A stretch of DNA of 64,000 bases. Origin: Haliclona indistincta (taxonomy: Eukaryota > Porifera > Demospongiae > Haplosclerida > Chalinidae). The DNA is taken from NCBI GenBank assembly GCA_964017065.1, contig OZ024783.1, positions 16,688,561 through 16,752,560 on the forward strand, written 5' to 3'. The translations under genes and the position numbers were made by a program. Each line of letters starts with the position of its first letter. The first letter of the stretch is position 1. Under the pieces are notes generated by a model. It was given only the letters and a program-made list of their open reading frames with translations, ran no database searches and was not told the DNA's origin. This document shows, one piece after another, positions 24,345 through 36,300 of this stretch.

Positions 24345-27300
24345 GTCATCATCATCATCATCATCATCATCATCAGTGTCTGATCCCGTTGTGTCATCAT
24401 CATCCAAGCTCCTTTGATATGAGTCATTGAGTATAGTATGTGGCTAGTCCTGTGTAGCATAGAGAGCTTACCACAGCATTTGATGAGTACTCACTAGACA
24501 CTCTAAGCCATTTTTTAGAATGAATGGTAGTAACAGTTGTCTCTTCATTGCTTAATCTGGCTGCTTCAGCTCTTGTGAAGTACAGATCATGATCCATTTT
24601 ACATTTTGTTTGTACATGTTTAAGTGATTTTACATGTTCTTGTAAGTGTGTCCACATAATACATGTTGTGATATTGTAGATACTGTGGTCACATGATAAG
24701 TAGCTACACTAGCTGTGTTGTGATCATAGCTACTCTGATCCTTCCTCTCTGCAGTTAGCAATGATGAAGCCATGGACAAGCTGGGCTATAACGTCACTGT
24801 CGAAATCTCTAATGTGACAACACAAGGTCCTCCAGCTACCGGGAAGACATCGGTTATTGATCTAGCCATGGGTCGACCCCCTGCTGTGGAGCGCCATAGC
24901 ACTGGCGTTGCTGAGCCACCATCATGTTCCATCATAGTAGGAGACGATAGTTCTGAGGATGTGGAGTGGGAGGAGCTCACTCCTGACAGAATGCTTGACA
25001 TGGTTTGTGTAAAGGTGAGCACTTTATTCCTCAAACTCTGCCTATTATTCTCTCCCAACATCTTCACCATAAAACTGTTTTTAATCATAACTGACATGAT
25101 ACAACAATACAATCATTGTAGTTTAGCAACCATTTATCATTGATGTTTCGATGTACCATAAATCGGGAAAATTTTTGGGTTAAAAAATGGTAGATGGATC
25201 AACCATGAAAATTTAACCGATTATACGCGATAGTCACCTGCGCGTGCGGTGCGCGCGCGCGCGATAGACACCTCGGCGTGTCCAGCAGTACCGTTGCTAC
25301 AGCAGCTAGTATTATACACGCAGTTCAACGCGCACGGCTCTTTCAAGCTACCAGAAGTCGTGTCAGTGTTCACAGCTTCCCCCTTGGTAGTTCTCCACTA
25401 AGGCTTCTATATAAACTATTTGCGCAATCTGTCTTGCAAGGTAAACTATTTATTACGTTTACAAGCCAATGTTAGCATTTTACAACATAAGCACGTTTAG
25501 CGCTACCATTACAATTCAACTCATTATTACGTATCTAACACACAATACAGTGCTAGTGATGGCAAAGAGAGCTAGGTATATGACAGTTGATGAGGTGCTG
25601 AATGAGATAGATTGTGAAGATTTTGATGAGCCGATGATGCCAGGAAGTGACGACGAGTTTGACGATGGTGACGACAGTGATGAAAACAGGAATGAGAACC
25701 GTGCTGAAGATATCCCCATTTCTCCTCTGCAAACTGATTATTTCAATGACCTAGAAGAAGAGCAAAGTGACAGTAGCCTTATTCAACCTATACAGTTACT
25801 TGTAAGTGTTCCACTCCCTGCTCAACATATCTCAATTCCTCCCAACCAAACTCACCCACCCTCTGCTCAACAGCAACAAATCCCAACACCTCTCCGCCCA
25901 CCCTCCGCTCAACAGCAAACTAGCGCAACTCCTCTCCACCCACCCTCCGCTCAACAGCAAACAAGCGCAACTCCTCTCCACCCACCCTCCGCTCAACAGC
26001 AAACTAGCGCAACTCCTCTCCACACACCCTCCGCTCAACAGCAAACTAGCGCAACTCCTCTTCACCCACCCTCCGCTCAACAGCAAACTAGCGCAACTCC
26101 TCTCCACCCACCCTCCGCTCAACAGCAAACTAGCGCAACTCCTCTCCACCCACCCTCCGCTCAACAGCAAACTAGCGCAACTCCACTCCACCCACCCTCC
26201 GCTCAACAGCAAACTAGCGCAACTCCTCTCCACCCACCCTCCGCTCAACAGCAAACTAGCGCAACTCCTCTCCACCCAACCTCCGCTCAACAGCGAACCA
26301 CCGCAACTCTTCGCCACCCACCCTCCACTCAACAGCGAACTACTGCAACTCCTCGCCGCCGCCGAACCCGTCAACCCACTACCCAACAACAACCACCATC
26401 TGATCGCCGCAGAACTCAACAGCAAACAGCCCCATCTCCTCTACACCAAGCTCAACCCCCTACTAATTCATGGTCCACCACACTTCAATCATTTACCATC
26501 AAAAGTTTTAGCAGCTATGTTGGTCCAACTGTGCCAGTCCCCGAGACTGCATCTGAGATATTCAGCTTGATGTTCACTGAGCCATTCTTAGACCAGATTG
26601 TAGCCCAGACAAACCTGTATGCTAAACAGACAATGGGAGAAGAGAAGTACGATAAATGGGATAAGATCACCAGAGAAGAGCTTAGAGCTTACATCGGTTT
26701 CTGCATCCTGATGGGAATTACCATACACCCAGCTCTAGACGATTACTGGAGCACAGATCCTGTCCTGCACTATCCTGCCATTGCAGACAGAATCTCGAGA
26801 GATCGATTCCGAGAAATATCTCGTTATTTGCACTTTGTGGACAACACCAGCCTTCCATCGCGAGGATCACCAGGGTACGATCGGTTGGGAAAGGTGCGCC
26901 CAATTATCGACCATCTTTCACAGTCGTTTGTTGATCTCTATGAGCCCCACAAAGAGGTAGCAGTGGATGAGGCGATGATCAAGTTCACCGGGCAGTCATC
27001 TATCAAGCAGTACATGCCGATGAAACCTATCAAAAGAGGAATCAAGGTGATTTTACACACTAATAAGAATTATGGCATTACTAGGCAAACAATACATCGT
27101 TGGGGTTTGCACATGATATACTTGTGCACACAATAATATATCTTACAACACATCATCATCCTTCCCTCAAAAAATAACATTAACTACAAAACACAGGTGT
27201 GGGTACTAGGAGACAGCCACAACGGCTTCTTTCAGAAGTTCCAGGTATACACTGGGAAAGTGGGGAGTGGAGAAAAAGACCTTGGACAGAGAGTCGTGAA

Positions 27301-30300
27301 GGAGCTCACAGATCACTTACAGAAAAAGAATCATCATGTGTTCTTTGATAACTTTTTCACTGCTGAAAAGCTGCTGCAAGATCTACTAGTGAAGGACATA
27401 TACAGTTGCGGAACAGCTCGTAAAGATCGCAAGGGGTTTCCAGAGTTACTGAAAACAGTACAGCTTGAGAACAGGTATGGATCTTTATTTCTCAACTTCC
27501 ACACAAAGTTTCAATAATCATAACAGCTTGTAGTACATGTACATTCTTTTTATTGCAACCCTTACCAATCTTAGATGTTTATTGCTAACCTTTTAGGGGT
27601 GACTTCGTGACTGTACAAAAAGGTCAGCTGTCAGCATCAGCATGGATGGATCGGAAAACGGTGATGGTCATGTCCACTGTCTGCCAACCAGATGAAAGTG
27701 GTACTGTACTGAGAAGGCTACAAGATGGTTCTAGAGCACCAATTAGTTGTCCCGAGAGCATCATCAGGTACAACAAGTTCATGGGAGGCGTCGATCGTGG
27801 GGATCAGCTCCGTGGGTACTATAGCTGCAGAACCAAGAGCAGAAAGTTCTACAAATACGTATACACGTTCCTGCTTGATGTGACAATCACAAATTCATAC
27901 ATCTTGATGAAAGACTTTAGTCCAGCTTGCCCTTTCGGCGATTACAAGAGTTTCCGCATACAGCTGGCAAAAGAACTGATCGGAGAGTACTGCAGTCGTC
28001 GACGACGTGGTCGAGGAGGGATGGTCATACACACACTGCCATACCGTCACTTCCCAATGACAATGCCTGATGAAGGCAACCAGGCTATACGGAAACGAGG
28101 TCGCTGTGCACTCCACGCTACCAGAAACATCCGTGCTACCTCAACATGGTATTGCCAAGAGTGCTCAGTTTGGCTTTGCCATACTGGGGATGCATCAGAC
28201 TGCTTCTTGAAGTGGCACACTCAGCATCACATCTAGCATTGCATACACACAGTCATACCCTACAGTATTAGTCAAGTATTATCACAGCAATAGTCAAAGT
28301 ATTACCTTCGTGAATAATGTTCAATCTTCACTGCTTGGTTGGTAGTGTAGTAGAACAGGTCCTAGCAATCCAACGGAACGAGTGAGATGTGCGTGTTCAC
28401 CATAAATAATTGTGTTCTGGTAGACGTCCACACGGGCTAGCACACGGGACGAGTTGTAGAGCAGACTGTAGGCTAAAACCATTGTTGTAGAGTAAACACA
28501 AGCTTCTTAGCTGTACTATAGCCTACCTAACACTTAGTAAAGCTATGATCTCCTTGGTAACGATAGTTTTAAGCTTGACAAACAAAGGTCAGCTACACGC
28601 ACGTAAATACTTACTTGTTTGCGTGACGCCCACGGTGATAGTTCTACTACAACTGAGTCAACGCTCTCGATCGTATGACCAACAGATAACACAGTCATCG
28701 TTCTTCTAGTTCACAAATACTTCTTCGTACAACAGATGAAGCGTTCACGAGGTATGACCTTTTGAATTGCATTTTTTGAAATTTTACTGCGTGCTTTAAA
28801 TTAATACCGCTATACGGTAGTGCGTGGGCGCTAATAATTTCGCGTATAATCGGTTAAAAGGTTTAACACTGAAAAATTGTAAACATGTGTATGCCGCGGT
28901 GTGTGCTGAAATTAAGTTTATGCTCAAGAGCTGCTGCAGCCAAAGTGATCTGTGTCTCTAGTTACTTATAGTCAGCGACGGTGAGCGACCCTGCTACTTG
29001 CTTGTCAGGAGCATCTCTAACATTGCCAGCTACTGAGACCCTCGGTCTGGTGATCAAATTGGGCAGGATTCTTCTCCTTCAGGCTTCAGCTGTATGGCTC
29101 CTACACTCTTGTATACACAATAACAAGCATCATTACAGCTGCCAGTAGCAACAGTCTAGTCTAGAAGCTGTGTATGTTGTGTATGATTAACATACTTCGA
29201 TTTTTTTTGACAATTTTCTTGGGGCACATCAACCCACGATAACATTTATCGTGTGATATAATAGTTTTACTTGCACCTTAGGAAGCCTTATTTTCACTGG
29301 GCAAAAAAAGACATAAAAATGATCTACCTTCCAGAGAGAAAAATAGAAAGGGGTGAGAGTTGTGAGTCAACCTCACCAGTAAACTATTAAGAGTGTGGAA
29401 GTCGCCCTTATTTATCCTATAGAAACCTACAGACATCAGTGGGCCTTGTGGTTGCCATGATACAAGTCACTTATACCATGCCTACCTGTGGTGTATCATG
29501 AATACACCACGGGTACAGTACCGCTCACGAGTAAGTGTACTCAAACCCGCGGGCTAATCGCGTGTAACTCGGGGGTGCCCGCGGGTCCGTGAACGTGTAC
29601 CCGCTGCCAGCACCACACTAACCCGCGGCCCTCATGCAGCCTTGCATGTGTAACACGCAGATATTTGACAGAGCAAGTTGGGTCAAGCTCTCAACAGTCT
29701 TTATTGAAAAATAGACAACCCATATATAGCAGAGCTTTAACAATGACATGTATCTATGTAACAGACAATGTATTGTGTGACAATAAGTGTAGTCAGAGAG
29801 TCTCAGTCCATGATAATGACCAAGCAAGACAGAAGTCTGTTACATAGCTCTCCTCTTACAAAGAGTTCGTCCCGAACTTGTCTTTTAATGTTCAACATAT
29901 GGAGCAAATCGTTGGGGAGGTGCTCTATTCCTTTGAGGATAGCGACGAGGGATCGGGGTCGGTTGAACCGGTACGGGAGGGGGAGGAGGTGCTGAAGGAG
30001 GAGGAGGAATTGGTGCTGGAGGAAGAGCAGGAGTAAGTGGAGTGAGGTCGTCTTCTTCGACGAGCTCAAGCTGATGTCCAATCCTTGGAGGACGCTGTTG
30101 TGAAGGCTGAGAACGAGGAGCTGTTTGTTTCTTAGAGGAGGCTGGAAGAGATTGGAGATAGTGTTTCAATCGATCAAAGTGTACAACTGTCCTCTTGCCC
30201 CTCGGAAACTGCTTGATTCTGTAAGTGGAGTCTGATAGCTTCTTAATAACTCTGTAAGGACCTTGCCAAGGACAGTGAAACTTCTTAGACTTCCCCTTTC

Positions 30301-33300
30301 CCACAACAGGTGAGTGTAACCATACCAAATTGTCGACTTCGAACGGTTTTCCATGTACTTTCTCATCATAGAACTCCTTTTCCCTCTTCAACTCTGCTTT
30401 CATCTTTGTACGCACAATCTCGTATGAATTCTGCAGAGTACTCCTGAGTTTGGAAGCATATTCTGTTGATGTAGTTGCATCAGATTCTGGATCTCCGTAC
30501 ATGATGTCCACAGGCAATTTTGCCTGACGGCCGTACATTAAGAAGAACGGAGTGAACCCAGTTGTTGGTTGCACACTAGTGTTGTACGCCAAACAAGCTT
30601 TTGGTAGCAGTGATTCCCACTCGGTTTGATCACTGGATGAGTCAGACAGTGAAACAGCCAGCACGTTCTGGAGTGTGCGATTGAATCTTTCTATTAAACC
30701 ATCACTCTGAGGGTGGTAGGGAGTTGTTCTTGTTTTGTTGATATGAAGCAGCTTGCACATCTCTTGGAACACATTAGCTTCAAATTGTCTTCCTTGATCC
30801 GAATGCAGCTGCTCTGGAACCGAGAACCGACAGAATAAATTATTCACCAACTTCTCTGCCACTGTCACTGCTTCTTGATTAGGAATGGCGTAGGCCTCCA
30901 TCCAGCGAGTAAAATAGTCTCCTGCGACCAGAATATATTGGTTTCCAGTGCTGGTACGGGGAAGTGGTCCCATGATATCTACAGCAACAAGCTGCATCGG
31001 ATAACCAGTCTGAACATTTTGGAGTGCAGCTCTACGGTGTGGAACAGGAGACTTCCGACTAGCACACGAGGAACATGACTGGCAATGTGCCCGTACATCA
31101 TTGTAATGTCCTGGCCAGTAAAACCTCTCTTTCAGTCGCTGAAGAGTTTTTTCTTCACCAAAATGACCACTCGTAATTCCTCCATGAACCTCTTGTAAAA
31201 TCTCATCACGTAGCTTCCTTGGAACTACGAGCTGAAGTCGGCTTGTACCATCTGGACTCTGAAACTGTCGATATAACAGATTGTTCTGAATGATCAACTG
31301 ATCCCACATCTGGTAGAGTCTCCGTAACTCTTGGCTTTGACCCTTGATGGTGTCTTTATCTGGCTTGTTATTCTCCTCTTTACTCCGAAGAATAAGCTGA
31401 ATAGAAGAATCCTCACATTGAGCCTGTCGGAGGTCTTGACAACTCTGGGTGAACACTGAGATCGCATCTGTTGGAAGTGCTTGAATCGACAGTGATTCTT
31501 CATGAGAGCTCCTTCCACACTGTGTACAAGGCTTCCTGGACATTGCATCTGCATTACCATGTTGCTTGCCCCGTCTGTGTACGACGTCAAAATCAAATTC
31601 TTGCAATTTTTCTAACCAGCGTGCTAGCTGGCCTTCAGGATCTTTGAAATTCTTTAGCCACTGAAGACTGCCATGATCTGTACGGAGACAAAATTTCCTA
31701 CCCATCAAGTAAGGTCGGAAGTGATTTGTGAAGAAAACTACAGCAAGCAACTCTCTTCTTGTCACACAGTAATTCCGCTCTGGTTTTGTTAGAAGACGAC
31801 TGCCAAATGCAATTACATGCTCCACTCCATCCTCTCCTTCTTGAGAGAGAACTGCACCAATCCCTGTATTACTAGCATCTGTGTCCAGAGTAAATAGTTT
31901 AGAAAAATCAGGATGTGCCAAAACAGGAGTAGAAGTTAGCCTATGTCGCAGCTCTATGAATGCTTCTTGACATTCTTCTGTCCACTTGAAGACAGAATTT
32001 TTCTCAGTGAGCTTGTGAAGTGGTTTTGCTATGGATGCAAATCCTTTGACAAACCGTCGGTAATAATTTGCCAACCCCAAGAACTTTTGTACCTCCTTCG
32101 CAGATGTTGGAACCGGCCACCGGGCTACTTGATTAGACTTGTCTGGATCAGTAGCTATTCCATCTGCTGAGATCACGTGACCGAGATAGGACACCTTTTC
32201 TTGAAATAGTGAACACTTGGCTGGTTTTAACTTCAGCCCTGATTCTCGTAGACGCTGGAATACCAACTTTAGAGAACGGAGATGATCTTCAAAATCTCGT
32301 CCCAGAATAATGACGTCATCTAAGTAGACAAGGCACTCAGTCCATTGGAGACCACTTAGCACCAAATCCATCAGACGCTGGAAGGTAGCTGGAGCATTGC
32401 ATAAGCCGAATGGCATCACAGTGAATTCGAACAGACCTTCTGGCGTACAGAAAGCTGTCTTCTCTTGATCTTCTGGGGACATCTCCACTTGCCAGTAACC
32501 GCTGATGAGATCCAACGTACTAAACCACTTGGATCCTGCCATGGTACTCAGGGTGTCGTCAATACGAGGAAGTGGGTAGGCATCTCGCCGGGTGATTGAG
32601 TTCAACTTCCGGTAATCCACACAGAATCGCTTGGTCCCATCCTTCTTTTGGACTAACACCACTGGTGAAGCCCATGGGCTGCTTGACTGACGGATGATCC
32701 CATTCTCTTGCATCTGACGCAGCAAGGTTCTGATCTCCTCTTTCTTGTATGGAGGAAGCCGTCGAGCCTGTTGACGAATGGGCGGGTGATGCTCTGTATT
32801 GATTTTGTGGAGCAGGCGATTAGTATGACCATAATCTGTAGGGGAAGCAGCAAAAATGTCAGCATATGCAGACACCAACAGATAAACACGTTTCTTTTGC
32901 TCTTCTGTTACTCCTTCACAGCAATTCTGAACCATACTCCACAACATCTCCTCTTTACCCTCTGTTGGAGGCAGAACATCTTCTGATTGTGTGGTGGAAA
33001 TATTGATTGACTGGGATTCATTCGTCAGTTCCATCTGTCCAACACAGGTCCCCTTGTAGATCGTAACGGCATCCTGTCTGGCATTCAGAAGACGAACTGG
33101 AACTCCTTCTCTAGTAGGTGTCACCAGAGAGGCCGCAGATGTGACTGTTGTTTTTGCCTCTTTCATAGGTCGATCGAAAATCCACGCTCCTCCAATGACT
33201 GGCTCTTGAGGTACTCCTACTATCTCCATTTGACTCATAGCTGGAATCTGAATTGTCTCACGGAGCACCACTCGAATTGGTAGCACTGACTGATTTGCTG

Positions 33301-36300
33301 TGGAGGAGATTGCATACAATGGAAAAGACAATTTTCTGTCAGGGAAGTGGATACATCTGTTTGCCATATTGACTGAGCAGGAGTTCGCTTCTAAAAAGTC
33401 CAGTCCTAGTATTCCTTCAGTGGTGAGTTGATCTACAATCAGCATTGTCCACTGGAACACTTCTCCACTCAATCGAATCCAAATCGGTGAGCAGCCGAAC
33501 ACATTCAATGGTGATCCTTCTACACCAGTCAACCGAGGTCCATTCCAAGGGTTTAGTGGAAGGTCTGGAGAGGCAATCAGATCCCACTTATCCTTCCTTA
33601 GGAGAGAAACAGCTGCACCAGTGTCTAACAGGAGGGAAACAGAAAGCTGTTTAGAAGGCTGACTAGAAGAAACAGAAGAGGGACATTCAATAACAGCAGG
33701 GATACTATAAGTGTTTGTTGTACAAACGGGGAGGATACTAATATCTTTTTTTTCTTTGTTGGCCATTTGATCGACACCCTCGAACGCACGACCAGAAGCG
33801 CCGAGGGTGTCTAGTTTCCCTGATCTCCTCTCCTGCCCGCAGCGCAACCCCGGGCATAGTGTCCTTCTTGACCGCATCTCCGACATTTGATGGGTTGACG
33901 GTTGTTAGTAGGCCGCTGACGGTGTGGATCACGTTGCTGTGATTCTATCTTCAGCTCCAGCTGCCCAACCCGTTCCACGAGCTGTTCTAATGCACGAACC
34001 AGTGATGGTTGAGACGTCTCTCCACTAGCAGCGCCCGATACTGGTAGCTTCTCCTTCTCTTCCTCGACCTGTGAGACTCCATGATGAACATTACTGCGAG
34101 GAAGGAAAGACTCTGTCTCCAGCGTTGCCGTCACCGCAGCATCCAGCGTCTTGGGTCGAGTTTGCTTCACTCCTAGCGCTACTTGCGGGTTACTCAGTTG
34201 TCCCATATAGTGAATGAGAGCAAGCTGTTCTCGAGCAGCGTCCTCCAGTTGAGGATGAGCTTTGTCCGTCAGAAGTCGAACATCTTCTGCAAATTCAGCC
34301 CAGCCTTCGCTCCGTTTCTTACTCCGACACTGTAGCTCTGCAAGGTAAAGCTCTTTCTTGCTGGGTGGTTCAAACCGCTCACGAAGGGCCTTCTTTGCCT
34401 TTTTATAATCCCCCTTAGTATCTGCTGCCAGTCTCTGAAAAGCGGTTCTTGCTCTGCCTGTTAACCGAACCTTCAGCCACAGCAACATGGCCTCTCCTTC
34501 CCAAGCATTCACAGCGGCGACGTCCTCGAAGTGTTCGAACCATTGGTCGACGTCTTCTTCTCCCGCAAATGTCTCAGGAAGGACCAGCGGTCGTGTAGCC
34601 ATCTTGCCGGATCCTGCCAACTACGCCAATGTAACACGCAGATATTTGACAGAGCAAGTTGGGTCAAGCTCTCAACAGTCTTTATTGAAAAATAGACAAC
34701 CCATATATAGCAGAGCTTTAACAATGACATGTATCTATGTAACAGACAATGTATTGTGTGACAATAAGTGTAGTCAGAGAGTCTCAGTCCATGATAATGA
34801 CCAAGCAAGACAGAAGTCTGTTACACATGCACTCGCGCCCCACTAGATAGCTAGGCAGACTCACGTTGTCGTTGTGTGACTTGTGCGCGCATATACAGCG
34901 CTCGCACGTATCTGCACCAGCGCGTGATGCACTCTGTATTCATTATCTACCCGCGGTTAATGGTACACGGTTCCGCGGGCAAGACAAAATTATCCCCGGG
35001 TTGCCTGCGAGTCTCCCGCGGGTGTTGGTCCACTTACTCGTGAGCGGTACTGTAGGCATGGTACGACATATACTTATTACATGAAAATATTTTGCTCTCC
35101 AAAATTTTCCAATTTACAATAATCTTGTAAAATGTACTGTACTGTCTCTCAGAAGACTATTATAGTACATATTTTGTTGTGAGGCTTCGGAAAATCTGTC
35201 TAAATTCTCTCTAATTCCTGTCATGGTCCATTATTCCTATTGTGCTCATGCACCCTTAGGTTTGTGAAACGATCGAGGATCTAGCTAAACCTGTCAACCA
35301 TCTTGGTACAGAGCGACGAAGTGCTGTCCTGCATGAGACAGGAGCTACTCCTACCCTCTCTGACCCAGCCCACTCTCCTCCAGCAGCTCCTGGTGCTGCA
35401 ACCAAGCACAGACGAGACTTTCCTCAGATATTGACAGACATCATGCAGCGACTGCCCAAGGTCCGTGGATCAACCCGCCTCTTTCGTACCAGATTGCTAC
35501 TAATGTCTGACTCTGGTGGTCAACCAAACTATCTGGACGTTTTCCCTCTCTTTGTCCGCAACAAGTGTCTGGCCCTCTTCACTCTGAAGCTTAATGAGCA
35601 GTTAGATGTCGTCCCACAGTTCTCATATTGTATACAAGGCCACTCTATCAGCATGGCTGATACAAGGCTCCAGCACTCATATTGGCAGCTACTAGAGTCT
35701 CTCGCTAAATCAATGTCTTCCTTTCTTCCCTCTTTGATGCCTTCATCAGATTACCGTGGCAACCCACGTTTTGCTGTCATCGGCACGTTTGCTGACAAAA
35801 TGCATGAATGTGTGAGTGAGTCACTGGAGGACAAGAATGCCAGACTAGCTCACAGCCTGAAAGCCTATGGGCCACTCCGAATCAACCATAAAGGCAAGCC
35901 TATCTTTCCGGTCAATGCAATCATCAGTGACAAGAACAAGAGAAGGCAATACATGATGGAGTTACGACGGCTAATCAGCAAGAGCCCTTCCGTAAAGGTT
36001 ACTATAAAGCTACGATGGTTTGGGTTCTATCTTAGTCTGTTGTCCTCATCTAAGGCCAAGCAGAGAGCCATTCTATCACTGCAGGAGTGTGTGGATATCG
36101 GCAGGTCACTGGATATGGATGAGCAGGAGACCATGAAGGCAATCACATTCTTCCATAACCTCAACCTCATCTTACACTTCCAGTCACTCGTTATCATAGT
36201 GCTGAAGCCCATACTTGACCTGGTGTCCCTCCTGATTGGTGTGTCCTTTATCAATGAGGATGAGCTCCATGATCTGTTTGGCATCGACCTTCCTGCTGGT

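Larger units (their letters stand above)
25213..28857 (+). mobile_element. Complete piggyBac transposon in intron 8 of the Roco gene
   Basis: TTAA at 25213-25216 and 28854-28857 is the target duplication. The TIR is CCGATTATACGCGA (25217-25230) with its inverse at 28840-28853. The element is 3637 bp between duplications, contains one three-exon transposase gene with no visible break, and lies in the sense direction of the host gene. All hallmarks of an autonomous piggyBac are present. Confidence 0.92.
29649..34825 (-). mobile_element. Full-length Ty3/gypsy retrotransposon (gypsy-1)
   Basis: The element is 5177 bp on the minus strand. Two 196-bp LTRs (29649-29844 and 34630-34825) read as identical by eye. 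The 4-bp direct repeat CATG lies on both sides. A TGG-starting primer-binding candidate follows the 5' LTR, and a purine tract (AAGAGGAGAG) precedes the 3' LTR. gag and pol are both open. It lies antisense in intron 8 of the Roco gene. Identical LTRs point to a very recent insertion. Confidence 0.95.
29514..35054. mobile_element. Short TIR element (MITE) split by gypsy-1
   Basis: TACAGTACCGCTCACGAGTAAGTG, 24 bp, at 29514-29537 and its perfect inverse at 35031-35054 flank GC-rich sequence with repeated CCCGCGGG motifs. Without the gypsy between 29649 and 34825 the element would be about 360 bp. A gypsy inserted in the middle of a MITE is the simplest reading. The arms also share ACCATGCCTAC and its inverse just outside. 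Confidence 0.7.

Noticed and set aside
24198..24460. Poly-D, poly-M and poly-S ORFs on both strands
   Set aside because: They are translations of the (CAT)n microsatellite in intron 7.
25806..26570. 254-aa plus and 197-aa minus ORFs inside the piggyBac gene
   Set aside because: Shadows of the 42-bp coding repeat in other frames. The true frame continues into the catalytic core.
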